Shown: positions 51,787 through 60,299 of the stretch, piece after piece | How the letters are laid out: each line of letters opens with the position of its first letter | Numbering within the stretch: position 1 is the first letter of the stretch | NCBI GenBank assembly: GCA_035995205.1 | Contig: DASYKS010000099.1 | Location: forward strand, 79,860 to 143,859 | From: DASYKS01 sp035995205 | GTDB taxonomy: Bacteria; Acidobacteriota; Thermoanaerobaculia; Multivoradales; UBA5704 | Length of the DNA: 64,000 bases | Direction: 5' to 3' | Made by a program: the position numbers and the translations under genes | The notes under the pieces: generated by a model | Seen by the model: only the letters and a program-made list of their open reading frames with translations | Databases searched by the model: none | What the model was told of the DNA's origin: nothing

Positions 51787-54360
51787 TCAATTCTCGGACG
51801 CGGCCAGCAGCTTTTGAAACTCGGGGTCGTGTCGCAGCGGCTCGAACCAGGGGAACGAGAACCACACCGGTTCGAGGCCAAGGGCACGGGCACGTGAGGC
51901 GGTGGCGATCGCGGAGAGGCGTTCCCCCACCAGGGTGTAGACGAGCGAGGATTCGTAGGCGACCTGGGGGCTCTTCGGCGCGAGCCGGAGGGCCTCTTGG
52001 ACCGCGGCGACCGCCTCGGCGCCGCGCTCCAGGTGGGCGAGCGCCTGGCCGCGGACGGTGAGCAGTTGCGGGTTGGTGGCCGCCGCCGGATCTTTCGCCA
52101 CGAGATCGAGCACGGTTCGATAGCTGGTCTCGGCTTCGGCGCGTTTCCCGAGCAGGAAGCGCGCATCGGCAAGATTGAGCCGGGCGACTTGGTTGTCCGG
52201 CTCAAGCTTCGAGGCGCGCTCGAAGGCGTCCTCCGCTTCGGCGTAACGGCCGAGCAACAACCGCGCGACGCCGAGATTGGTGAGCGGCGCGAAGCGTGGC
52301 GTCCTCCGGACGAGCTCGGCGTAGAGCTCGGCCGCGCGCGCCGTGTTGCCGTTCGACAGCTCCAGGTAGCCCAGCTGCGAAAGGCCGTCGGTATGGCCCG
52401 GAGCGCGCCCCAGCAGCTCTTCGAGCGTGGCACGCGCGGCGGCGGTCTCCCCCTGCTGAACCTCCAGCCAGGCCAGGCTGTACAGCCTGCCGATTGAACG
52501 ATGGCTTGCCGCCGCAGCGCGCGAAAGGCGGAGCGCCTCCTCGGGCCGGCCGCGGGCGTGCGCCACCATTGCTCGTTGGCCGAGGACCAGCGGGTCGCCG
52601 GGCGACAGGCGGTCGAGCGCGTCGAGCGCGGACTCTGCGACCTCCAGCCGCCCGCCGCCCAGCGCTACGGAGACCGCGAGGGAGAGCGGCCGGGGGTCGC
52701 CTGGGGCAATCCGCTGCGCTTCCTGATCGCTCGCGAGAGCACGTTCGAGGTCGGCCGGATCGCGCGACAGCACAAAGCGGTAGCGGGCGATCTCCGCTTC
52801 GAGCAGCCGAGCTTCGAGGAATTGCGGTGCGCGCGAGGAAAGGGCCGCGACCTCGTCGAGCAGCGCGCCGAGGTTGGCGGCGCGACGCTCCCTGAAGCGG
52901 GCCGAGAGGCGCAGAAACTCCGCGAAGTCGCGGCTCGATACCGATAGGTCGCCGCTCCCGGAGCGCGCTTTGCGTTCGGGATAGAACGATCGCACCCGAG
53001 CCGCTACGGCGCGCGCCGCGAGCAGCGGATCGTCGGTACGCACGGAAAAGCTCGCGGAGTCGAGCAGGTTGGCGTCGGCTCCACGGATGCGTTGGAGCGT
53101 AACCTGGCATTCCTCTTCGCGGCAGGCGAGCCGGGTAGCGATCAGCTCGTCCGCCGCGAGGGCTTGCGCTACCTGCCGCAGACCGCCGGTGGCGCTGTCG
53201 ATTTCCTCGGGGGATTTCGCGGCGACCCCAGCGAGGCCTGAGATCATCTGCAACTCGGCGACGCGCAGGCCGGCGGTCAGCAGAGCGGAATCGCCCGCGC
53301 CGGTCGTGCCGCCCAGGCTCGGCGCGAGCACGGCGATTTCGAGCGGCGCCAGGGGGGGCCGAAGCGCGAAATAGGCGCCGAGGCCCCCTGCGAGCACGAG
53401 CAAACCAACGAGCGCCGCGTACAGGCGTCGGCGGGATCGCTGACCGGCAACCGGCGCCGCGGCGCCTTGGGTCGAGGGGATGGCTGCGGACGCCGGTCGG
53501 CCTCCTACCCAGGTCGGCTGGTCGTCGCCGGAACCCGGCGCATCGGCCCAGGCGGAAAGCGCTGCGGCGACCTCGGCGGCGCTCCGCGGTCGCAGATGCG
53601 GCTCCTTGGCGAGCAGCCGATGAACCAGATCGGCAAACTCTTTCGGTGCCGTGGGCACGGCGAGGGCGAGCGGCTCGGGCTCGCTGTGGAGGATGCGTTG
53701 CACGGTGGAGAGCTGGTTGGCGCCGGCGAACGGCGACCGGCCCCCGAGCACCTCGTAGAGCAGGACGCCGAGAGAGAATAGGTCGGAGCGGAAATCGACC
53801 GGCTCGCCGCGCGCCTGCTCGGGCGACATCGAGCGGGTGGTGCCCATCACCATGCCGCTCGCGGTCAGCTCGTCGCCTTCCTGCTGCCGCTTGGCCACTC
53901 CGAAGTCGGCGATCTTCGCCCGGCCCGCGGCGGTCACCAGGATGTTCTCGCTCTTCAAATCGCGATGGACGATGCCCTGGCGGTGCGCCTCGGCGAGCCC
54001 TTCGGCGATGTCGCGCCCGAGCGCCGCGGCGCGCCCTACCTGGAGCGGCGACGAATCCACCAGCCGGCGCAGCGTCGTCCCCTCGACGTATTCGAGCACC
54101 AAGACCTCGTCCTCGCCCTCGGCGAGCACGTCGTAGATCTGCACGATCGAGGAATGGTTCAAGCGGGCGGCGAGCCGCGCCTCGCGGCGGAACCGCTCGC
54201 GGCGCTCCGGAGATGAACCGCCGGTCGAGCGGATGCGCTTGAGCGCCACGCGGCGGTCGAGGCGCTGGTCGATCGCGAGGTATACCTCTCCCATCCCGCC
54301 GACGCCGAGGCGCTCAACGAGCCGGTACGGTCCCAGCTGTTCGCCACCGATGAAATCCAT
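51787..54360 (-). CDS. Membrane serine/threonine kinase with C-terminal TPRs, copy 1
   Basis: An 857-residue PknB-type protein. Kinase domain about 12-275: glycine loop LGVGGMGEVYLA, Lys in VALKRI, catalytic IVHRDLKSEN, IADFGVAK and activation/APE region MSPEQARGEP. A single transmembrane helix (about 313-333, ALVGLLVLAGGLGAYFAL) leads to an extracytoplasmic part with an unrecognised domain and a TPR array (about 560-840). It lies tail-to-tail with member 2 of the DPSIVIDPP family. Paralogue at 55854-58469. Start ATG 54360 sits only about 5 bases after the predicted transcription start, so the message may be nearly leaderless. Confidence 0.9.
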   Translation of the reverse strand: MDFIGGEQLGPYRLVERLGVGGMGEVYLAIDQRLDRRVALKRIRSTGGSSPERRERFRREARLAARLNHSSIVQIYDVLAEGEDEVLVLEYVEGTTLRRLVDSSPLQVGRAAALGRDIAEGLAEAHRQGIVHRDLKSENILVTAAGRAKIADFGVAKRQQEGDELTASGMVMGTTRSMSPEQARGEPVDFRSDLFSLGVLLYEVLGGRSPFAGANQLSTVQRILHSEPEPLALAVPTAPKEFADLVHRLLAKEPHLRPRSAAEVAAALSAWADAPGSGDDQPTWVGGRPASAAIPSTQGAAAPVAGQRSRRRLYAALVGLLVLAGGLGAYFALRPPLAPLEIAVLAPSLGGTTGAGDSALLTAGLRVAELQMISGLAGVAAKSPEEIDSATGGLRQVAQALAADELIATRLACREEECQVTLQRIRGADANLLDSASFSVRTDDPLLAARAVAARVRSFYPERKARSGSGDLSVSSRDFAEFLRLSARFRERRAANLGALLDEVAALSSRAPQFLEARLLEAEIARYRFVLSRDPADLERALASDQEAQRIAPGDPRPLSLAVSVALGGGRLEVAESALDALDRLSPGDPLVLGQRAMVAHARGRPEEALRLSRAAAASHRSIGRLYSLAWLEVQQGETAAARATLEELLGRAPGHTDGLSQLGYLELSNGNTARAAELYAELVRRTPRFAPLTNLGVARLLLGRYAEAEDAFERASKLEPDNQVARLNLADARFLLGKRAEAETSYRTVLDLVAKDPAAATNPQLLTVRGQALAHLERGAEAVAAVQEALRLAPKSPQVAYESSLVYTLVGERLSAIATASRARALGLEPVWFSFPWFEPLRHDPEFQKLLAASEN

Positions 54361-54368
54361 GGATCTTG

Positions 54369-54395
54369 AGCATTGTAGCGACGTTTTGGGCGGTT
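54369..54395 (-). promoter_or_regulatory. Promoter-like element of kinase 1
   Basis: Read on the minus strand: AACCGCCC, then 10 bases, then TACAATG 11 bases before the ATG. TACAAT is a good sigma-70 -10 box. The same arrangement (AACCGCCC, 9 bases, TACAATGCTC) precedes the FHA/sigma-54 activator gene at 60109-60134, and both genes then read CCATGG, so the two are probably controlled in the same way. Confidence 0.55.
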
Positions 54396-54410
54396 GGCAG
54401 ATCGGGGAAA

Positions 54411-54454
54411 CCCGTCCGACGCGTCGCCGACGCGTATCCGACGCGTCGGACGGG
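54411..54454. repeat. Perfect 16-bp inverted repeat with GACGCGTC cores
   Basis: CCCGTCCGACGCGTCG (54411-54426) and CGACGCGTCGGACGGG (54439-54454) are exact reverse complements around a 12-base loop that contains another GACGCGT. It lies between the divergent kinase 1 and DPTILVDPP member 3 genes, just upstream of the kinase promoter. The palindrome CCGACGCGTCGG could be an operator for a dimeric regulator. The rest of 54455-54610 holds the leader of the next gene. Confidence 0.5.
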
Positions 54455-54610
54455 TACCCTGGGCACTCTTCCGGGGCAATTTTCCTGGCATGCCCTTTGC
54501 CATTTCTCCGAGTTGAACCCGAAGAATCACCGAGCGGTTGCGAGCCAAGATCCTACGCGGCAGGCTCGGAACCGAACCGGCAATCAGTACTAAGGCTCAA
54601 GGAGAACGCC

Positions 54611-54997
54611 ATGGCCATGCCCCTGATGGTGGAAACTCTGACCGGAATTCTCGACGTGCAGATCGATACCGGCCCTGAGGGTCGGTTCATCTATGAGACG
54701 CAGTACGCCTCGCCCGACATCCAGTTCAACGACGCGACGCGCGCAGGGAGGATCTCCGACTACGGCACGTTCGACCTGAACTTCATGACCGATTTCAAGC
54801 TCGCGGTCCCGGCGATCGGTTTTCCCAAGGGCCAGCCCGAGAACGTGACCTGGGTGCAGAGCGACGCCTCCTTCACCGTGACGATCGACGTGCCATACGA
54901 AGGGGTCAAATATCCCCAGATCGTCGAGTTTCTGGTCCATCGTGCCGACGGCGCGATCAGCGATCCGACCATCCTGGTCGATCCGCCGAACGTCTGA
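54611..54997 (+). CDS. Small beta-sandwich protein of the DPTILVDPP family, member 3
   Basis: A 128-residue protein after AAGGAGA. Beta-rich (ETLTGILDVQIDTGPEG, GTFDLNFMTDFKLAVPAIGFPKGQPENVTWVQ) with the terminal ISDPTILVDPPNV. The GTFDLNF...FPKGQPENVTW block matches GTHTIFF...FPKGQPDYITL of member 5, so these are true paralogues. First of three tandem members transcribed toward kinase 2. No signal peptide or membrane segment, so cytoplasmic unless exported unconventionally. Confidence 0.7.
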   Translation: MAMPLMVETLTGILDVQIDTGPEGRFIYETQYASPDIQFNDATRAGRISDYGTFDLNFMTDFKLAVPAIGFPKGQPENVTWVQSDASFTVTIDVPYEGVKYPQIVEFLVHRADGAISDPTILVDPPNV

Positions 54998-55056
54998 GGC
55001 GCTGCGTTCTCTGAAGTCTCAATATGGCGGCGCCGTCCGGCGCGGAGGGATGGATC

Positions 55057-55473
55057 ATGAGCCTGGAAGGACCGGATCCGAGCAACAGCCTGACCGTCGT
55101 CGTCACGATCGTGAAGGCGTCTCGGGTCTTCACGCCCCAGCCGACCCGTTCGAAGAGCTTGAGCTGGAACGTCGATCACCGGCGGCTCGACATCGCCGAG
55201 CCCGGCCGGTATTTCCTCATCCTGGCGGCCCAGGACTTCACCCTCGACAGCCCGGCGATCGAGTTCAAAGGGCGGCACCACGGGATCAGCGTCTACGAAG
55301 CGGATACCACTCAGGTGACGATCCTGATCGCGACCGATGCGACGGCGGGCGAGCGGGCGGAGTTCTGGCTCATCGAAAAGGGCGGGGGAACCGTGGATCC
55401 GACGATCCTGGTCGACCCGCCGGGTTTGATCGACAGGCCGGCGTTCTTGAACTCTGAGTTTCAGGAGGAATGA
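55057..55473 (+). CDS. Small beta-sandwich protein of the DPTILVDPP family, member 4
   Basis: A 138-residue protein. I choose ATG 55057, 9 bases after GGAGGG, over the ATG at 55024. The body (SLTVVVTIVKASRVFTPQ, GRYFLILAAQDFTLDSPAIEFKG) is beta-rich, and the signature GTVDPTILVDPPG is followed by an extra 14-residue tail ending in an acidic FQEE. Three bp separate it from member 5. Function unknown. Confidence 0.68.
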   Translation: MSLEGPDPSNSLTVVVTIVKASRVFTPQPTRSKSLSWNVDHRRLDIAEPGRYFLILAAQDFTLDSPAIEFKGRHHGISVYEADTTQVTILIATDATAGERAEFWLIEKGGGTVDPTILVDPPGLIDRPAFLNSEFQEE

Positions 55474-55476
55474 ATC

Positions 55477-55845
55477 ATGAGCACTCTTACCATCAAGGTC
55501 CACCCAGGCGAAGAATACCAGTACGCCTACGCTGTGAAGCTAACCGAGGCGCCCCTGGGCGTGGCCACCTCGATCTTGACGGCGACGGTCGAAGACTACG
55601 GCACCCACACGATCTTCTTCGACGCCTCATTCGATCTCGCAAACCCCGGGATCACGTTTCCCAAGGGTCAACCGGACTACATCACGCTCGCGCAGGATGG
55701 CAACACGGTCGCCCTCACGGTCCAAGTGGACCGGGGCGGACCCTGGCCGGCCACTGTAGACTTGAAGATCGAACAGTCCGAACACCTGCGCGGCGACATC
55801 CCGAACGAACCGACCATCCTGGTCGATCCGCCGGGGCACCTATAA
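55477..55845 (+). CDS. Small beta-sandwich protein of the DPTILVDPP family, member 5
   Basis: A 122-residue protein after AGGAGG. Beta-rich throughout (MSTLTIKVHPGEEYQYAYAV, GTHTIFFDASFDLANPGITFPKGQPDYITLAQDGNTVALTVQV) and ending NEPTILVDPPGHL. It meets kinase 2 tail-to-tail with 8 bp between stops. The whole arrangement repeats that of members 1-2 with kinase 1. Confidence 0.7.
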   Translation: MSTLTIKVHPGEEYQYAYAVKLTEAPLGVATSILTATVEDYGTHTIFFDASFDLANPGITFPKGQPDYITLAQDGNTVALTVQVDRGGPWPATVDLKIEQSEHLRGDIPNEPTILVDPPGHL

Positions 55846-55853
55846 GCCCCAAG

Positions 55854-58469
55854 TCAGGGCGCGCTTGCTCCGCGCGCGAGCAGCGCTTGGAAATCGGCGC
55901 GGGCGCGCAAGCCGGCAAACCAGGGGAAGCCGAACCATCGCGGTTCGTAGCCGAGCGCCAAGGCGCGGCGGGCGTGGGTGAGCGCCGAGGATTCCTCCCC
56001 CAGCAGGGCGTAGACCAGCGCCGCCTCGTAGGCCACCTGAGCGTTCTTCGGCGCCAGGCGGATCGCCTCTTGAATCGCCTCGACCGCTTCGGGACCGCGG
56101 CCGAGGTGGGCGAGCGCCTGGGCGAGCGTCGAGCGGTACTGGGGGTCGGTCGCCGTGGCGTCGCTGGAGATCGTGGTGACCACCTGCGCGTACTTGGCGG
56201 TCGCCTCGGCGCGCCGGCCGAGCAGCGACAATGCGTCGGCGAGATTGAGCGCGACGAGCGGATTGGCGGGGGCCAGCCGGCTCGCCTGCTCGAAGCTTTC
56301 CGCGGCTTGGCCGTGCCGGCCGAGCAGCATGCGCGCCAGCCCCAAGTTGGTGAGCGGCACCAGGCGTGGCGACGCCCGTACGATCCGGGCATAGAGAACT
56401 TCCGCGCGCGCCGGATCGCCGCTGCCCAACTCGAGCCCGGCCAAGGTCGAGAGCCCCTGCGGGTCGTTGGGAGCCTCGCGCAACAGCTGGCCGAGGTGCG
56501 CCCGCGCCGCCGCGATTTCCCCCTGCTGCGCCTCCAGGAGCGCCAGGTTGCGCAGGCGCTGGAGAGAGGGATAGTCGTGCACGGCGGCGCGCAGCTTGGC
56601 GAGCGCCTCGCGCGGCTTGCCCTGGGCATTGGCGACCAGCGCGCCGAGCTCTGTGGCCCGCGGGTCGCCCGGAGCGCGAGCGACGAAGCCGTCGAGCGCT
56701 CGCGCCGCCCGCGCCGTTTCGCCTCCGGCCAGGGCGAGCAACACCTCGAAGCGGTACGAATCCGGGCTTTCCGGGTCGATCTTGCGCGCCTCTCCAATGC
56801 GGTCGTAGGCGGCTTCGAGATGGCGCCGCTCCCGGGAGCGGACGAAGGCGAGCCGCTCGGCGTTGGCCTCCAGCAGATAGGCGTCGACGAAGCGCGGCGC
56901 CCGTGCCCGCAGCGCCGCGGCGCGGACGAGAACCTCGTCGAGCCCGGGACCGGCCGGCGCAAAGAGCTCCGTGCGAAGACGCAGCAGCTCGGCGAGGTCG
57001 GCGCTCTCGGCGCCCAGCTCGGGACTTCCCTTGCGCGGCCGGCGCTCGGGGAAGGCACGCGCCACCTGGCTCGCGACCGCGTGGCTCGCGAGTGCGAGGT
57101 CTTCCACCGGCAGGTCCAGGCTCTCGGCGGCGAGCAGGGAACCGTCCGTGCCGCGAATGCGCCGGAGCGTCAGGCGGCAGCTCGACGATCGGCAATCGAG
57201 GCGCGAGGCGATCAGATCGGTCGCCGCGACGGCGCGCGCCACGGTGCTGGCCGGACCTTCGACCGCGTCCACCTCCTCCGGCGCCTTGGGGGCCACCCCT
57301 TCGAGCTGGCCCAGCTGGCGCAACGCCGCGTCGCGCACCGCGGCGGCGAGCAGCTCGACCTCCGGACGGCCCTTGCCGGTCGGTCCGATCTCGGGCGCGA
57401 GCACCGCGACTTCGAGCGGCGGCGGCGGTGTCTGGACCGCGAAGTAGATCGCGAGGCCGCCGCCGAGCGCCAGCAACCCGGCGAGCACCGCGACCAACCG
57501 TCGGGGCGGAAAGGTCCGGCTGGACGGGACGGCGGAGACCTCCGCCGGTACCGATGTAAGGGCCGTGACGGAGCGGCTCTGCGGCGACTCGATCCAAGTC
57601 GGCTGGTCGTCGCCGGAGGGGCTCGGCTCGGCCCAGGCGGAAAGCGCCGTCGCCACCTCGGTGGCGCTCCTCGGGCGCAGGTGGGGTTCTTTGGCGAGCA
57701 GTCGATGGACCAGATCGGCGAACCCCTGCGGCACCCCTGGCACGGCGAGGATGAGCGGCTCGGGATCGTGGTGCAGGACGCGCTGGAGGGTCGAGAGCTG
57801 GTTCGCGCCGGCAAACGGCGAGCGGCCGCCGAGCGCCTCGTAGAGCAGGATGCCGAGGGAGAACAGATCGGAGCGGAAATCCGCCGGCTCGCCGCGCGCC
57901 TGCTCGGGTGACATCGAGCGGGTGGTGCCGACCACCATGCCGGTCGCGGTCAGGTCGTCCCCTTCGAGCTGGCGTTTGGCCACCCCGAAGTCGGCCACCT
58001 TCGCGCGCCCCGCGGCGGTTACCAGCACGTTCTCGCTCTTCAGATCGCGGTGGACGATGCCCTGGCGGTGCGCTTCGGCGAGCCCCTCGGCGATGTCCTT
58101 GCCGAGCGCCGCGACGCGACGGGGAGGCAGCGGCGTCAAATCCACCAGCCGCCGCAGCGTCGCCCCCTCGACGTACTCGAACACCAGGATCTCGTCGTCG
58201 CCGTCGGACAGCACGTCGTAGATCTGAACGATCGCGGGATGGTTCAACCGCGCCGCGAGCCGCGCTTCGCGCCGGAACCGTTCGCGCCGATCGGGAGTGG
58301 CGTCGCCCGTCGTGCGGATGCGTTTGAGCGCCACCCGGCGGTCGAGCCGCTCGTCGAGCGCCAAGAAGACCTCGCCCATGCCGCCGGCCCCGAGCCGCGA
58401 GAGGATCTTGTAGGGACCGACCCGCCCGGCGGTCGAAGCCCGCTCGTCCGGCTCGTCGTTGCCGGTCAC
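55854..58469 (-). CDS. Membrane serine/threonine kinase with C-terminal TPRs, copy 2
   Basis: An 871-residue paralogue of kinase 1: glycine loop LGAGGMGEVFLA, VALKRI, IVHRDLKSEN, VADFGVAK, MSPEQARGEP, one transmembrane helix (about 330-350, LVAVLAGLLALGGGLAIYFAV) and a TPR-rich C-terminal half. The central ADLIASRLDCRSSSCRLTLRRIRG segment also matches kinase 1, so duplication covers the full length. GTG 58469 overlaps the stop of the FHA/sigma-54 activator (GTGA), so the two are coupled. A much longer in-frame reading upstream is antisense-frame of that activator and was rejected. Confidence 0.9.
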   Translation of the reverse strand: MTGNDEPDERASTAGRVGPYKILSRLGAGGMGEVFLALDERLDRRVALKRIRTTGDATPDRRERFRREARLAARLNHPAIVQIYDVLSDGDDEILVFEYVEGATLRRLVDLTPLPPRRVAALGKDIAEGLAEAHRQGIVHRDLKSENVLVTAAGRAKVADFGVAKRQLEGDDLTATGMVVGTTRSMSPEQARGEPADFRSDLFSLGILLYEALGGRSPFAGANQLSTLQRVLHHDPEPLILAVPGVPQGFADLVHRLLAKEPHLRPRSATEVATALSAWAEPSPSGDDQPTWIESPQSRSVTALTSVPAEVSAVPSSRTFPPRRLVAVLAGLLALGGGLAIYFAVQTPPPPLEVAVLAPEIGPTGKGRPEVELLAAAVRDAALRQLGQLEGVAPKAPEEVDAVEGPASTVARAVAATDLIASRLDCRSSSCRLTLRRIRGTDGSLLAAESLDLPVEDLALASHAVASQVARAFPERRPRKGSPELGAESADLAELLRLRTELFAPAGPGLDEVLVRAAALRARAPRFVDAYLLEANAERLAFVRSRERRHLEAAYDRIGEARKIDPESPDSYRFEVLLALAGGETARAARALDGFVARAPGDPRATELGALVANAQGKPREALAKLRAAVHDYPSLQRLRNLALLEAQQGEIAAARAHLGQLLREAPNDPQGLSTLAGLELGSGDPARAEVLYARIVRASPRLVPLTNLGLARMLLGRHGQAAESFEQASRLAPANPLVALNLADALSLLGRRAEATAKYAQVVTTISSDATATDPQYRSTLAQALAHLGRGPEAVEAIQEAIRLAPKNAQVAYEAALVYALLGEESSALTHARRALALGYEPRWFGFPWFAGLRARADFQALLARGASAP

Positions 58470-60100
58470 GCCCCCGCCTCGGGCGCGCCGCGCGGCAGGA
58501 GGCCCATCTCGCGCAGCCGGCGTCCGAGCGCGCGCGGCGACACTTCGAGCCGGTCGACCATGGCGTCGAGATCGCCGTCGCACTCCGCGAAGGCGGCGGA
58601 GATCTCGGCCGCGGACAGATCGCTCGCGGTCCGCAGCGTCGGGTGCGCCGCGATCCGTTCGTACAGGGAGGGGCGCGAGATCCCCAGCTCGGTGGCGGCC
58701 GCTTGCAGGTCGAAACGATGGGCGCGCAGGGCGCTCTCGACCTCCGCGTCCGGAATCTCCGAGCCGCGCCGTTTGCGAAGGGCCAGAGGCGCCAGGGGGC
58801 GCGGGGGGGTAGCGCCGGACGCGCGCGCCGCGCCCGAAATGGCGGTCGGCGTCTCGGCGAGCAGCCGATTGACGGCCGGCGTCACCTCGATCCGGTCGCG
58901 GCCACGGTTCGCGATCACCAACTGGCGCGCGACGTTTCGGAGCTGGCGGACGTTGCCCGGCCAGTCGTGGCGTGCGAGCCGGGCGACCAGCGCCGCCGGA
59001 ATTCGCTCGCCATTGCCTTGGCTGCCATGACTCTCGTCGCTCCCGGCGACCCGTGCCAGCTCTTCGGCCAGGAAGTGGTGGAATAGGCGGCCGAAATCCT
59101 CGCGCCGTTCGGTGAGCGGTGGAAGCCAGATCACGTAGCCGCCGAGACGGTGGAGCAGCGGAGCGCGAAAATCGCCCGTCCGGGCGCGCGCTTCGAGGTT
59201 CGAGTCGGTCGCCGCGAGCACCCGGACGTCCACCCGCTGCGCCGACTGGCTGCCCACGGAATACAGCTCCCCGGTCTCCAAGACGCGCAGGAGCATCGCC
59301 TGCACTTCGCCGCTCACCTCGCCGATCTCGTCCAGGAACAGAGTGCCGCCGTGGGCCCGGCGAAAGAACCCGGCGCGCGGCTCGACCGCGCCGGTGAACG
59401 CGCCGCGCACGGCGCCGAACAGCTCGGAAGCCGCGAGCGAAGGGGGGATCGAACCGATATTGACGCCCAGAAAGGGGCCGGAGCGCCGCCGGCTCGCGGT
59501 GTGGACGGCATGCGCAACCAGCTCTTTGCCGGTTCCGGTGTCGCCCCGGACCAGCACCGGAACGTCGAGGTCGGCCACCTGGCGAATGTCGAAACGGACG
59601 CGGGCGATCCCCTCGCTCGCGCCGACCAGGCCGAACGTCTCGGCCTCGAAGCTCGGCAGGGAGGTGCGCCAATGAAGCAACAGGACGATCCGCTCGGCCA
59701 GCTCCAGCACGACCCCGCGGACCAGCCGCTCGCGGGAGAACAGCGCCTCTCGTTCGATCGGCACGCCGTCGGCCTCGACCCGCGTCCTGCTGGTTCCGAC
59801 GGTGATCCGCACGGAATTCTCGGGAGCTTCGGACAGCTCCAGCGGCTCGCGCGAGATGTGCTGATCGGCAAGCGGCCGGCCGGCCGGGCTCCCGGGAGCG
59901 GCGAGCTCCGGCGTCAAGCGTCCGAGCCGGGCCGTGCCGCCGTGCACGATCTCGGCGAGCAGGGCGACCTCGCCCACGCGGGAAAGATCCGGGTGGTGCA
60001 GGATGGTCAAGGCGGGCACGGCGCGACCCGGCCGCGTCGAAGCCTCGCGGCGGACTCCGGCCAAGCCGATGGTCGAGCCGTGACTGCCGGTGATTCCCAT
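58466..60100 (-). CDS. FHA-domain sigma-54 transcription activator
   Basis: A 544-residue NtrC-class regulator. The N-terminal about 125 residues form an FHA-like domain, then the AAA+ core: Walker A GDTGTGKE, the sigma-54 contact loop GAFTGA intact, Walker B GGTLFLDEIGE, sensor HDWPGNVRQLRN, and a C-terminal Fis-type helix-turn-helix (AATELGISRPSLYERI) plus a second such helix pair. FHA-type activators respond to phosphothreonine, so the kinase encoded 4 bp into its end is the obvious input. Start ATG 60100 follows a promoter-like TACAAT; upstream in-frame sequence is repeat DNA. Confidence 0.88.
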   Translation of the reverse strand: MGITGSHGSTIGLAGVRREASTRPGRAVPALTILHHPDLSRVGEVALLAEIVHGGTARLGRLTPELAAPGSPAGRPLADQHISREPLELSEAPENSVRITVGTSRTRVEADGVPIEREALFSRERLVRGVVLELAERIVLLLHWRTSLPSFEAETFGLVGASEGIARVRFDIRQVADLDVPVLVRGDTGTGKELVAHAVHTASRRRSGPFLGVNIGSIPPSLAASELFGAVRGAFTGAVEPRAGFFRRAHGGTLFLDEIGEVSGEVQAMLLRVLETGELYSVGSQSAQRVDVRVLAATDSNLEARARTGDFRAPLLHRLGGYVIWLPPLTERREDFGRLFHHFLAEELARVAGSDESHGSQGNGERIPAALVARLARHDWPGNVRQLRNVARQLVIANRGRDRIEVTPAVNRLLAETPTAISGAARASGATPPRPLAPLALRKRRGSEIPDAEVESALRAHRFDLQAAATELGISRPSLYERIAAHPTLRTASDLSAAEISAAFAECDGDLDAMVDRLEVSPRALGRRLREMGLLPRGAPEAGA

Positions 60101-60108
60101 GGACGGGG

Positions 60109-60134
60109 AGCATTGTAACGAGTTCCGGGCGGTT
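60109..60134 (-). promoter_or_regulatory. Promoter-like element of the FHA/sigma-54 activator
   Basis: On the minus strand AACCGCCC, 9 bases, then TACAATGCTC, matching the element before kinase 1. The -10 ends 12 bases before the ATG, giving a predicted leader of about 5 bases and no Shine-Dalgarno sequence. Both genes would be co-regulated and translated from nearly leaderless messages. Confidence 0.5.
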
Positions 60135-60299
60135 CGGTCCCCTGGTGAAAAACGACGGTTCCGCGCGGCGCGGCGCAATCTTTTCGTGTGATCGAAGACG
60201 GCGTTCTCGCGTCTGACGGAGCGGGTCTCTGAGGACCGGAAGCCGCGCAGAAAACCGCCCGACCCAACGCGAGGGGCGCTCAAGCCGCCCGGCGGAACG

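Noticed and set aside
55470..57911. 813-residue plus-strand frame
   Set aside because: Antisense to kinase 2 and out of frame with the small DPTILVDPP gene; composition is typical of a high-GC shadow frame.
58470..60113. Apparent fusion giving a 1419-residue kinase
   Set aside because: The upstream half is an out-of-frame reading of the FHA/sigma-54 activator; a GTG overlapping its stop gives a normal kinase start.
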